From Prevotella sp. UBA3294 (GTDB lineage Bacteria > Bacteroidota > Bacteroidia > Bacteroidales > Bacteroidaceae), in the NCBI GenBank assembly GCA_002361535.1, contig DETG01000003.1:1-23195 (forward strand): a stretch of DNA of 23,195 bases, written 5' to 3'. This document shows positions 15,401 through 22,616 of this stretch, in pieces (within the stretch, counting starts at the first letter, position 1; each line of letters opens with the position of its first letter). A program made the translations under genes and the position numbers. The notes beneath the pieces were generated by a model. That model was not told the DNA's origin and did no database searches. It saw nothing but the letters and a program-made list of their open reading frames with translations.

Positions 15401-15725
15401 CCGCCAGCTGCTGAAAGCCGCCAAGCAGCAGAAACTCAAAGAAGCGTATGTGATCTTCTGTCCTACCCACTGCTCCCTGCGCCGTCTCTACCATGTGGAT
15501 GTGAAGACGGGAAAGAAAACCCTGCTGAAATCAAACAGCATCACGCTGCCCACACTGACGCAGTTGGAGAATGTGGTGGCCGTCTCCGCCAAGGAAGAGG
15601 TCGTGAACAGAGTTAATACAACGGTCATCTATCCTGCCTCCCTGATTGTGGGGAACTTAGAGGTAAACAAATCGGGCATGGTGGCTACCAAGGAACCTGC
15701 CATTCTCTATCCGCTCAAGAGATAG
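12474..15725 (+). CDS. Secreted tandem TldD/PmbA-type metallopeptidase with one degenerate lobe
   Basis: A 1083-aa protein with a signal peptide (MKRLFGGLLACMLLTTVQA, predicted cut before QE). The N-terminal lobe (about 20-560) is TldD-like: HEIFGH (HExxxH, H304/E305/H309) in GVFFHEIFGHRLEGHR, and C512 in MCGAESGWVPV, which fits the third metal ligand position of TldD. A second lobe (about 565-1083) repeats the fold: its start (SAMQKEMKRSKDSL...RPFYLSYIM) resembles that of the first lobe (TLRDELSYDMRQL...KPYYMSLRV). At the metal site, however, it reads FQQNLLENN (from Q848), so the ligands are lost. In E. coli, TldD and PmbA/TldE form a cytosolic heterodimer with one active subunit; here both halves appear joined and exported. 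The substrate is unknown. The MgtC-type gene follows after 28 nt. Confidence 0.85.
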   Translation: MKRLFGGLLACMLLTTVQAQETDALLPTLRDELSYDMRQLQQQEVKPYYMSLRVEDMYRATVVSNFGVTLGQDEQRSRTVVPQVRLGSKELDNYKYDTQNGSRAESIPMDDAAVEGIRACIWEATLDRYNQALRNYKQAVSRAATSVAAEDKAPCFSAAPQEHYYEAPVQGKALHLDRAEWEKRLNAVAAVFRQDPALSEGVAQLEYSVTRSYFLNTEGTEVVQNRVAARVMLSAMVIAADGMELPLYHDFFALDIDSLPSTEVMVQHARDMVRRMRTLKDAPVANPYTGPAILSGAASGVFFHEIFGHRLEGHRMKQGGETFKNMVGKAVLPSSFQVFSDPTLRHYAGTDLNGCYLYDSEGVKARRVDNVVNGVLREFLMSRVPLDGFPQSNGHGRAVVPNDPVSRQSNLIVESTQTYTDAQLREMLKAEAKRQGKDYGYFFNTVTSGYTLTGEGGSLNSFNVTPIEVYRIYVDGRPDELVRGVDLIGTPLSMFSHIAAAGQGHTVFTGMCGAESGWVPVTASSPAIFVNQIETQRRQKAQVTPPELSAPPFDDTALTAETASMAPTDRLIFSAMQKEMKRSKDSLCIEGYPRPFYLSYIMNRFRSFRIVGELGGISVNNAIPWHLTGNTQVLVGDYHRHSGGQYSRVSVPQEADIPMIRRGFWGASDAVYKVGLNLYANKMNNLENNPLPRVLDIIPDKQPVKPVTFVQSLDNSYQVNREKLADLARELSAIFKDYPDLTGTSVSIDGAEMETYRTTSEQVNIKLPDSYVSITARATLRDTLGLSQSDQLTLHYRTPAEIPSTESLREQIHSFAKDLVALKNAPELEDYYKGPVLYQGAVVASIFQQNLLENNGIYARQMTRLNTTSIGRKLNKEVMDKRFTILNYTDRTSYHGVPLTGFYPIDADGIKPEPVIPIVEKGILKTMLNGTTPSEYSKQSTGSTRFTGINGSRTTTTSIGTLHVMADKALKEEKMFRQLLKAAKQQKLKEAYVIFCPTHCSLRRLYHVDVKTGKKTLLKSNSITLPTLTQLENVVAVSAKEEVVNRVNTTVIYPASLIVGNLEVNKSGMVATKEPAILYPLKR

Positions 15726-15753
15726 GATCTGATCACTCATAAATAACAACGAT

Positions 15754-16416
15754 ATGACAACAGAATATATTATCCGGATTAGTATAGCAGCCCTGTTAGG
15801 CGGTATCATCGGCTTAGACCGCGAATACCGTGCCAAGGATGCTGGTTTCCGCACCCATTTCCTCGTGGCATTAGGCAGTGCGCTGTTTATGATCGTGTCG
15901 CAGTTTGGATTCGGCGACGTGGTAGGTACCACAGGCTACCGATTGGATCCGTCGCGTGTGGCAGCACAGGTGGTGAGTGGTATCGGTTTCATCGGTGCAG
16001 GCACCATTATCTTCCAGAAGCATGTGCTGAAAGGTCTCACCACAGCAGCAGGAATCTGGTGTACGGCGGCCATTGGACTGGCCTGCGGATCAGGGATGTA
16101 TCTCATTGCCTCCGCGACGACCATCCTGGCCCTGCTGTGCTTAGAGGCGTTTAATTTCGCCCTTCACCGTTTCGGTGCCCGCACCGTATCGATTCGTTTC
16201 TCTGCCCCCTCGAAGGAGCATGTGCACCATGTAATGGAGGTACTGGAACGGGCTCATGTGGGCATCGGATCGTATCACATGGAACGACAAGAAGAAGACG
16301 AAGGTCACCACTATATGGTAGGGATGGAACTTCGTCTGAAACGTGACCGCTACATCACCCGACTGTTGGAGCTGATGAGCGACTTCGATGGTGTGAGCAT
16401 CGAGAACGTTGAGTAG
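15754..16416 (+). CDS. MgtC/SapB-family membrane protein
   Basis: A 220-aa inner-membrane protein. The conserved MgtC core is visible: LLGGIIGLDREYRAKDAGFRTH near the start, VSGIGFIGAGTII at about 73-85, and GLTTAAGIWCTAAIGLACG at about 92-110. There are four or five hydrophobic segments, followed by a soluble C-terminal domain (from about 143) that looks ACT-like. MgtC proteins are linked to magnesium limitation and to inhibition of membrane ATPase in pathogens, but many family members have no known role. The gene lies 28 nt after the tandem TldD gene and probably shares its transcript. It converges on the aldo/keto reductase gene with only 23 nt between stops and no clear terminator. Confidence 0.9.
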   Translation: MTTEYIIRISIAALLGGIIGLDREYRAKDAGFRTHFLVALGSALFMIVSQFGFGDVVGTTGYRLDPSRVAAQVVSGIGFIGAGTIIFQKHVLKGLTTAAGIWCTAAIGLACGSGMYLIASATTILALLCLEAFNFALHRFGARTVSIRFSAPSKEHVHHVMEVLERAHVGIGSYHMERQEEDEGHHYMVGMELRLKRDRYITRLLELMSDFDGVSIENVE

Positions 16417-16439
16417 GAGCGCAGGAAATGTATGGTATG

Positions 16440-17807
16440 CTACAGCAGTTCTACCAATCGAGCCATCTGATTAGGGATACGGATCTGCTGCGGACATTTG
16501 GAAAGACATCCCTCACAATCCATGCACTGGTCGGCACGCTCCTGTTCGGGCAGTGCCTTCTTGTATCCTTCTACATAGGCTTTGTGACGCTCACGGTAGT
16601 CGGCAGCAGTCTTATCCGGCAGCGGCAGCAGTTTCTTGTTCACCGACTCATTGTAATAAGCAAAGTTCCCGGGGATATTCACTCCATACGGACATGGCAG
16701 GCAGTATTCGCAGGCGGTGCAAGGTACCGTGGGATAGCCCCTCATGTCGTCGGCGATCTTTGCCAGCACCTCTTTCTCCTGATCGGTACAGGGATCCAAG
16801 GGGGAGAAGGTCTTGACATTATCCACCAAGTGCTCCATAAGGGTCATACCACTCAGTGCCGTGAGGATATTCGGCAGTGAGCCCACCCATCGGAACGACC
16901 ACGAAGCCTGACTGTCGTTGGGGCGCAAGGCAGTGAGCCGCTGTGCAAACTCCTCTGGTAACTGTGCCAGGCGACCACCTAACAAGGGTTCCATGATCAC
17001 GCACTGAATACCGGCCTTCTCGCATTTGTTATACAAGTATTCGGCATCTGCATCCCCCTTCCGCCCTGAAGAGGCATGGCGCCAGTCAACATAGTTCAGC
17101 TCGATCTGACAGAAATCCCAATGGTAGGTGTCGTTATGGTCGATGAGCCAGTCGAACACCTCTACGTTCCCATGATAGGAGAATCCCAAATTCCTGATCC
17201 TTCCTGCCTTCCGCTCCTCTAACAGGAAATCGAGCAAATGATTGTCGAGGAAACGGGGGGTGAAGTCCTGCATGCCGCTGCCTCCCACACTGTGCATCAG
17301 GTAGTAGTCGATATAATCCACCTGAAGCGATTTGAACGACTGATAGTACATCTTCTTCGACTCTTCCAATGGCCACAGGTTACGGCGTTGGTTTGACATC
17401 TTCGTGGCAATGTAGAACGACTCGCGGGGATGGCGTTTCAAGGCGATGCCCGTGGCAATCTCCGACTGCCCGCCAGCATACATCGGTGCCGTATCGAAAT
17501 AGTTCACACCATGGGCGATGGCATAATCCACCTCCTGGTTCACCAGCTCCTGATCGATCTGTCCTCCGTTACGTGGCAGGCGCATCATCCCATAGCCCAA
17601 GAGCGACACCTTGTCACCGGAGTGCCGATTCACACGGTAGGTCATTTTATTTTGAACCTCCTGCTGAATCCTTGGAGATGACTGGGGAGCAAACGTTTTG
17701 GCAAGAGCATCAAAAGGTTTCATGGCGAGCATCGCCACTGCTGATGCCGATCCGATTCCTGTCATCTTCAGGAACTGTCGGCGATTGAGTTGTTTGTTGT
17801 CAGACAT
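16440..17807 (-). CDS. Tat-exported aldo/keto reductase with two C-terminal ferredoxin-like clusters
   Basis: A 455-aa protein with a twin-arginine signal (NRRQFLK at 8-14, then a hydrophobic Ala-rich stretch to about 36). The central part is an aldo/keto reductase TIM barrel: VSLLGYGMMRLPRNGG, YFDTAPMYAGGQSE, and YIDYYLMHSVGG. The C-terminus carries CTACEYCLPCP (about 360-370) and CMDCEGCLSKCP (about 427-438), suited to two [4Fe-4S] clusters. Such AKR-ferredoxin fusions are common in anaerobic Bacteroidales, and their substrates are largely unknown. Export of a folded, cofactor-loaded redox protein fits a Tat route. Upstream there is a perfect 13-bp palindrome but no clear TAnnTTTG box. The gene is convergent with the MgtC gene. 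Confidence 0.88.
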   Translation of the reverse strand: MSDNKQLNRRQFLKMTGIGSASAVAMLAMKPFDALAKTFAPQSSPRIQQEVQNKMTYRVNRHSGDKVSLLGYGMMRLPRNGGQIDQELVNQEVDYAIAHGVNYFDTAPMYAGGQSEIATGIALKRHPRESFYIATKMSNQRRNLWPLEESKKMYYQSFKSLQVDYIDYYLMHSVGGSGMQDFTPRFLDNHLLDFLLEERKAGRIRNLGFSYHGNVEVFDWLIDHNDTYHWDFCQIELNYVDWRHASSGRKGDADAEYLYNKCEKAGIQCVIMEPLLGGRLAQLPEEFAQRLTALRPNDSQASWSFRWVGSLPNILTALSGMTLMEHLVDNVKTFSPLDPCTDQEKEVLAKIADDMRGYPTVPCTACEYCLPCPYGVNIPGNFAYYNESVNKKLLPLPDKTAADYRERHKAYVEGYKKALPEQERADQCMDCEGCLSKCPQQIRIPNQMARLVELL

Positions 17808-17825
17808 AGGCAGTATTGTAATTAG

Positions 17826-17838
17826 TGATTAATAATCA
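17826..17838. promoter_or_regulatory. 13-bp palindrome upstream of the aldo/keto reductase gene
   Basis: TGATTA-a-TAATCA is a perfect inverted repeat with 6-bp arms, 18 nt upstream of the start codon. It could be an operator, although AT-rich palindromes of this size also arise by chance. Confidence 0.3.
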
Positions 17839-17857
17839 TTCTATACACTCACTTTTC

Positions 17858-17891
17858 ACGCTACGAGTTTGATTCATTTTTTACGCTACGA
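17858..17891. repeat. Direct repeat ACGCTACGA, 25 bp apart
   Basis: ACGCTACGA occurs at 17858-17866 and 17883-17891, each preceded by a T-rich run (CTTTTC and TTTTTT). The region lies between the patatin stop and the aldo/keto reductase start. Confidence 0.5.
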
Positions 17892-17938
17892 ATGAGACGA
17901 ATAGATCAAAAGATTCCTCGTTGGTTTGAGGGAGCGCG

Positions 17939-17953
17939 GCAAGCGAAGCTTGC
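17939..17953 (-). terminator. GC-rich hairpin just after the patatin gene
   Basis: GCAAGC-gaa-GCTTGC (plus-strand reading) is a perfect 6-bp stem with a 3-nt loop. It lies 5 nt past the patatin stop codon on the minus strand, in the right place for a 3'-end structure, but has no U-tract. Confidence 0.4.
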
Positions 17954-17958
17954 GAAAG

Positions 17959-18816
17959 TTATTGGACAAACGCTCTGATCTCTTCCATCCTCTGCATTCC
18001 TGCAGCACGTCCAATCTCGTATACCCTTTTCATCTCTTCGGGATCGTGAGAGATATGTCCGATGGGCAGTTTCTCTGCGGGGCGGATCACGAGGGTGTTG
18101 CCATTTTGCTCCTCCTGCCGCACGTATGCCAGCTGCTGATTGTACATCTCATGACGATGTTCCATGGCCGATACGGTATGGGGGTAATGGCGGAGACTCC
18201 ACTTGATGAGCGGCATGAGGCGGTTGGGTGTTTTCTGGTAATCGGCGGGTTGTGTGAGGATCACGATGTTCCGTTGGTATCCGATACTTTGGAAATAAGC
18301 TAAAGGGATACTGTCGGTCATGCCACCATCTAACAGGTGATAACCTTCCAGTTCGACAACATGAGACACCACGGGCATCGAGGCTGAGGCACGGATCCAC
18401 TCATAGGCCTGATGCCCACCCTTCATACATTTCTTATATACAGGACGGCCTGTCATCACATCGGTGCATACGATATAGAATTCGGTCGGATTATGCTCGA
18501 AGGTGACATTGTCGAACCGGTCATACTGCTCAGGCACGATATGGTAGGCATATTCTGCACCAAAGAGATCTCCCGTCTTCAGGAACGACTGCATACTGCA
18601 ATAACGCTTGTCATGGGCAAAGCGCATATTGTATCGGATAGCCCTGCCTATTTGCTGCGATTTGTAGTTACAGCCAAAGGCAGCACCTGCTGAGACACCA
18701 ATAATGCCATCGAACGCGATACCTTGTTCCATCATCACGTCCATCACTCCCGCAGAGAAGAGGCCACGCATGGCACCACCCTCCAAGACCAGCCCTGTCT
18801 TACCGTTATCTGTCAT
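17959..18816 (-). CDS. Patatin-like phospholipase (YjjU-type)
   Basis: A 285-aa patatin-fold lipid acyl hydrolase. The oxyanion loop GGAMRG (13-18), nucleophile elbow GVSAGA (S42) and catalytic Asp in LLDGGMTDSIP (D163) form the complete Ser-Asp dyad set. There is no signal peptide, so it is probably cytosolic or membrane-associated. The C-terminal region with HRHEMYNQQLAYVR fits the bacterial YjjU/RssA-like group. Substrates are likely phospholipid or other acyl esters; the sequence does not tell which. A promoter lies at 18861-18892, and a hairpin directly follows the stop. It is divergent from coaD across a 280-bp gap. Confidence 0.9.
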   Translation of the reverse strand: MTDNGKTGLVLEGGAMRGLFSAGVMDVMMEQGIAFDGIIGVSAGAAFGCNYKSQQIGRAIRYNMRFAHDKRYCSMQSFLKTGDLFGAEYAYHIVPEQYDRFDNVTFEHNPTEFYIVCTDVMTGRPVYKKCMKGGHQAYEWIRASASMPVVSHVVELEGYHLLDGGMTDSIPLAYFQSIGYQRNIVILTQPADYQKTPNRLMPLIKWSLRHYPHTVSAMEHRHEMYNQQLAYVRQEEQNGNTLVIRPAEKLPIGHISHDPEEMKRVYEIGRAAGMQRMEEIRAFVQ

Positions 18817-18860
18817 TCCATGATGCTCCTTCCTGACCAGTCAAACCTAATCCTTCGGCG

Positions 18861-18892
18861 CAAAGATAGACAAAAAAAAGCAAACTGCCAAC
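18861..18892 (-). promoter_or_regulatory. Bacteroidetes-type promoter of the patatin gene
   Basis: On the minus strand, GTTG (18889-18892), a 20-nt spacer and TATCTTTG (18861-18868) fit the consensus with one mismatch in the -33 element. The leader would be about 40 nt. Confidence 0.55.
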
Positions 18893-19058
18893 AACATGAC
18901 CTTTTTTCTTGTCGTGAGGGTGCTCTTTGAGATTGTCTTTGGGATATTCGTTATTCATCATCACGATATCTTTGTTCACTCTCACTCCACACTGAACGGT
19001 GGGAAACAAGCAATCTTACATCCGTTCACCTGTTTTTTTCAATAAATAGCATTTTCCC

Positions 19059-19089
19059 TTCGGTCATTCGATTTTTTTTGCTATATTTG
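19059..19089 (+). promoter_or_regulatory. Promoter of coaD with almost no leader
   Basis: TATATTTG (19082-19089) is a full -7 match, with a weaker TTCG (19059-19062) 19 nt upstream. The box ends only 7 nt before the coaD ATG at 19097, so transcription would begin at or within a few bases of the start codon. The rest of 18893-19058 shows no gene, only T-rich DNA. Confidence 0.5.
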
Positions 19090-19096
19090 CAACCGT

Positions 19097-19540
19097 ATGA
19101 GAACAGGAATATTCGTGGGGAGCTTCGACCCCTATACCATCGGGCACGACCATATCGTGCAGCGTGCATTACCCCTCTTCGACCGACTGATCATCGGCGT
19201 GGGCGTGAACGAACGGAAACAGTATATGCAGAGTGCGGAGATACGGAAACGGAAGATTCAGGAACTCTATCGGAACGAGAAGAAGATCACCGTGAAAACC
19301 TACTCCGACCTCACCATCGATTTCGCCCACCGTGAGATGGCTGATTTCATCATTAAGGGAGTGCGCAGCGTGAAAGACTTCGAGTATGAACGTGAGCAGG
19401 CTGATATCAACAAACGCATCGGACATATCGACACCCTGCTGCTCTTCGCCGATCCCGGCATGGAGAGTATCAGCTCATCGATGGTACGCGAGCTGGTGCA
19501 CTTCGGAAAGGATGTGAGGCAGTTCCTTCCAAAGAGATAA
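19097..19540 (+). CDS. coaD: Phosphopantetheine adenylyltransferase
   Basis: A 147-aa cytosolic enzyme of coenzyme A synthesis that joins 4'-phosphopantetheine and ATP to give dephospho-CoA and pyrophosphate. The nucleotidyltransferase signature GSFDPYTIGH (8-17) and the C-terminal ISSSMVRE (125-132) with FGKDV are clear, as is KGVRSVKDFEYE (87-98). The length is slightly short of the common 155-165 residues. The start at 19097 puts the family motif at the expected place. The -7 box is only 7 nt upstream, suggesting a very short or absent leader. ybeY follows after 20 nt, probably in the same transcript. Confidence 0.95.
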   Translation: MRTGIFVGSFDPYTIGHDHIVQRALPLFDRLIIGVGVNERKQYMQSAEIRKRKIQELYRNEKKITVKTYSDLTIDFAHREMADFIIKGVRSVKDFEYEREQADINKRIGHIDTLLLFADPGMESISSSMVRELVHFGKDVRQFLPKR

Positions 19541-19560
19541 ATCACTTATATAGAATCAAG

Positions 19561-19977
19561 ATGATAACCTATCAAGCAGAAGGCGTGAAGATGCCTAAGA
19601 TCAGGAAACGGGACACCACTGCATGGATACGTGCCGTGGCAGCGAGCTATGGCAAGACCGTGGGTGAAGTGGGCTACCTGTTCTGTGATGATGAGAAAAT
19701 CCTGGAAGTGAATAATGAGTATTTAGGGCACGACTACTATACCGACATCATCACCTTCGACTACTGCGAGGGGGATGTGCTGAACGGTGATCTCGTGATC
19801 TCACTCGATACCGTACGTACCAATGCGGAGCAATTCAAGAAAAGCTACGAGGAAGAGCTGCACCGTGTCATCATCCATGGCATTCTCCACCTCTGCGGCA
19901 TCAACGATAAAGGACCGGGAGAGCGTGAGATCATGGAAGCAGCAGAGAACCGTGCTCTGGCGATGAGAGTGCAGTAG
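19561..19977 (+). CDS. ybeY: Endoribonuclease YbeY (rRNA maturation factor)
   Basis: A 138-aa cytosolic metal-dependent protein needed for 16S rRNA 3'-end maturation and ribosome quality control. The family motif is visible as HRVIIHGILHLCGINDKGPGE, with H106 and H110 as metal ligands, and upstream EYLGHDYYTDIITFDY is also typical. The canonical motif HGxLHLxGYDH has a third His; here the matching stretch is GINDKGPGE, with Asp116-Lys117 instead. This variant looks familiar from other Bacteroidales YbeY proteins, so it is probably a lineage trait, not decay. The gene converges on the Gfo/Idh/MocA gene with 7 nt between stops, leaving no room for a separate terminator. Confidence 0.92.
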   Translation: MITYQAEGVKMPKIRKRDTTAWIRAVAASYGKTVGEVGYLFCDDEKILEVNNEYLGHDYYTDIITFDYCEGDVLNGDLVISLDTVRTNAEQFKKSYEEELHRVIIHGILHLCGINDKGPGEREIMEAAENRALAMRVQ

Positions 19978-19984
19978 TCTGCAC

Positions 19985-20968
19985 TCACTCATCCATCGGA
20001 TAGCGCACGCCCCATTTGAAACGCAGCGTGTCCATCATCTTCATGATATAGAGGGTTTCATCGAGCGGCATATAGGGAGTCTCGGTGAGACCCTTTTCTA
20101 TGGCCTCCTGACATGCCAAGAACTGATATTCATAACCTGTGATTTGCCGAGGCACGGCAATCTCCTCAATGAACACACGGTCACGCGCATAGACCCTGAC
20201 AGTCTGAGGATTATTGATGTTATCAATGATCAGATAGCCCTCGGTACCACAGAGGATACCCTGGTTGTCGTTCACACAGCATGCCGATGACTGGATATTG
20301 GCCAGAACACCATCGGAAAAAGTGAACGAGACCGCATTGGTGAGATCCATGCCCGTATCCGACTTCACGCACTGTGACTCAATATGCACGATCTCGGCAC
20401 CGTGGAACATCCTGACGAAGTTGATGCCATAGACACCTAAGTCGAGAAGGGCACCGCCACAGAGGTCAGGACGCATGATACGCGGCTTGTTTCCCATACT
20501 ATATCCGATGCTGGCAGTGATCAGACGGAGATCGCCGATCCTGCCTTCGGCCATCATCTTCCGAATAACGGGCACGATAGGCTGATAACGTGTCCAGATA
20601 GCCTCAGCCAAGAAAACATTCTTCCGACGGGCCAGGTCAACCACACGTTGACTCTGTGCGTAGTTGGCCATGAAAGCTTTCTCCACTAAACAGGCTTTCC
20701 CCGCCTCAAGGGCTTGCATGGTGACATCATAGTGATGGGAATGGGGCGTGGCCACATAGACCAGGTCAACCTTCGGATCGGCTATCAGGTCGGCATAAGA
20801 GCCATAGGCCACGGTGACACCCCATTGGGCTGCGAAAGCCTCAGCTTTCTCTTGTGAGCGCGATGCGATGGCATAGCACTCCACAGTGGGTAACTCTCTC
20901 AGGGTGATGGCAGCCTTCTCAGCTATCCATCCGGCACCTACGATGCCTACATGTAGTTTCTTTTCCAT
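19985..20968 (-). CDS. Gfo/Idh/MocA-family oxidoreductase
   Basis: A 327-aa NAD(P)-dependent oxidoreductase. The Rossmann motif GIVGAGWIAEK (about 9-19) and the family segments VDLVYVATPHSHHYDVTMQALEAGK, LVEKAF and GGALLDLGVYGINFVRM are seen. The usual EKP is EKA here, as in the dihydrodiol dehydrogenase-like branch. The substrate is probably a sugar, a polyol or a related compound, but the sequence does not decide. No signal peptide. The gene lies 52 nt downstream of the S41 protease gene on the same strand and could be the end of a parE-S41-oxidoreductase transcript. No TAnnTTTG box was seen in the short gap. Confidence 0.9.
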   Translation of the reverse strand: MEKKLHVGIVGAGWIAEKAAITLRELPTVECYAIASRSQEKAEAFAAQWGVTVAYGSYADLIADPKVDLVYVATPHSHHYDVTMQALEAGKACLVEKAFMANYAQSQRVVDLARRKNVFLAEAIWTRYQPIVPVIRKMMAEGRIGDLRLITASIGYSMGNKPRIMRPDLCGGALLDLGVYGINFVRMFHGAEIVHIESQCVKSDTGMDLTNAVSFTFSDGVLANIQSSACCVNDNQGILCGTEGYLIIDNINNPQTVRVYARDRVFIEEIAVPRQITGYEYQFLACQEAIEKGLTETPYMPLDETLYIMKMMDTLRFKWGVRYPMDE

Positions 20969-21020
20969 AGGTTCTTTTAGTTTTATATGATGCTATTTCT
21001 CACTCCACGCTCCTCACACT

Positions 21021-22604
21021 TCACTTCGATATCACCTCCAGTCCTTTCTGCACGATGTGGTTCACCTCGTTCATGATCTGGAAATACTCGCTCATATCCC
21101 AAAGGTCACGGGCGATGAGACCCTTGAGCTGCCTACTAAGATAAGGCATCGTACGTTTCAGCTCGTCATCGTCCTTTGCCTTGATCTTCTGCTTCTCTGC
21201 AGCAGCAAGGATCGTATCGAGGAGCGACTGCGGTACCACGAACTCCTTGTTGAACTGCAGGAAAGTGGGATAGGCTTTCTTCAGCTGTGCCCGGTGGTTG
21301 TCAATATAGCGCAGACTGTTCTCCACGATGATGTTCTTCGCTGCAAGCTGTCGGTGGAAGCGTGTGTACTGCAGGGTGTCAAGGGGCACGAAGGCATCGG
21401 GCATGATACCCCCGCCACCATAGACGGTGCGGTGCTGCCGCAAGGTCTGGAACTTCAAAGAGTCGGCGAAGTGGATACTGTCTGGATTCGTCAGTTCCCC
21501 GTGCTTCAGTCGGTTCTCGAAATCCATCTCATATTCCTTCAAGTCGCCTTTCTTATAAGGTTTCTGGATACAACGGCCTGAAGGTGTATAATAATGGGAG
21601 ATGGTAAGACGGATCATGGAGCCGTCGGGCAGATCGATAGGACGCTGGACAAGTCCTTTACCAAACGTTCGCCTGCCCACCACCAGACCACGGTCCTGAT
21701 CTTGGATAGCACCCGATACAATCTCTGCCGCCGAGGCCGTGAACTCATTCACTAACACCACCACCTTGCCCTCGCGCAATTTCCCGTTGCCCTCAGCGCG
21801 ATAGTCCATGCGCTGCGACCTCCTTCCTTCAGTATAGACAATTAGGTCGTTGTCAGGCAGGAACTCATTGGCAATCTGAACAGCAGCCTGCAGGTAGCCA
21901 CCACCATTCTCCTGGAGATCGAGCAGCAGACTCTTCATACCTTGCTCCTTCAGTCTGTTCACTCCTTCCATAAACTCCTGATATGTAGTGGCACCAAAGT
22001 TCTCTATGCGGATATAGCCGATCTCCGGACGGATCATATAGACGGCGGTCACACTCTTCACAGGAATCTTGTCGCGTGTCACGGTGAAATACATCGTCTC
22101 GGCGATGCCTCGGCGCAGAATACCTAACTTCACCTTGGTGCCCCGAGGACCCCGCAGTCGTTTCATAATCTCCTCACGTGGCATCTTCACACCGGCAATG
22201 GCGGTATCGTTCACGTTGATAATACGGTCACCGGCTAAGATACCAACCTTCTCCGACGGACCTTTCACTACGGGTTGTATCACCAGCAGCGTATCCTCGA
22301 TCATGTTGAACTGCACACCGATACCATCGAAGTTTCCCTGCAGCGGCTCGTTCATCGCCTTCACCTCCTTGGGTGTGGCATACGATGAATGGGGATCCAG
22401 TTCCTTGAGCATACCCCGAATGGCATCCTCCACTAACTTCGATTCATCCACCGTATCTACATACAGGTTATTGATGGCCATCTCTGCAATCTGCAGTTTT
22501 CGTAGAGGACTGTCCCCTCCCATGTTGATACGGAACTGGGCATGGAGGGAGAGTGAGAACAGCAGGGCTGCGAGTGTGATGATATTCTTTTTATAACTAT
22601 TCAT
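21021..22604 (-). CDS. S41-family carboxyl-terminal processing protease
   Basis: A 527-aa exported serine protease with a signal peptide (MNSYKKNIITLAALLFSLSLHAQ), an N-terminal helical segment, a PDZ domain (about 85-175, with GIGVQF and GPSEKVGILAGDRIINVND) and the S41 catalytic core. The catalytic serine is S291 in NEFTASAAEIVSGA and the general-base lysine is K316 in RTFGKGLVQ. A helical C-terminal region follows. Such periplasmic Ctp proteases trim or degrade envelope proteins from the C-terminus. The gene starts 12 nt after parE, an arrangement that recurs in Bacteroidales, so it is probably co-transcribed with parE. Confidence 0.93.
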   Translation of the reverse strand: MNSYKKNIITLAALLFSLSLHAQFRINMGGDSPLRKLQIAEMAINNLYVDTVDESKLVEDAIRGMLKELDPHSSYATPKEVKAMNEPLQGNFDGIGVQFNMIEDTLLVIQPVVKGPSEKVGILAGDRIINVNDTAIAGVKMPREEIMKRLRGPRGTKVKLGILRRGIAETMYFTVTRDKIPVKSVTAVYMIRPEIGYIRIENFGATTYQEFMEGVNRLKEQGMKSLLLDLQENGGGYLQAAVQIANEFLPDNDLIVYTEGRRSQRMDYRAEGNGKLREGKVVVLVNEFTASAAEIVSGAIQDQDRGLVVGRRTFGKGLVQRPIDLPDGSMIRLTISHYYTPSGRCIQKPYKKGDLKEYEMDFENRLKHGELTNPDSIHFADSLKFQTLRQHRTVYGGGGIMPDAFVPLDTLQYTRFHRQLAAKNIIVENSLRYIDNHRAQLKKAYPTFLQFNKEFVVPQSLLDTILAAAEKQKIKAKDDDELKRTMPYLSRQLKGLIARDLWDMSEYFQIMNEVNHIVQKGLEVISK

Positions 22605-22616
22605 TGTTGTAATCTA

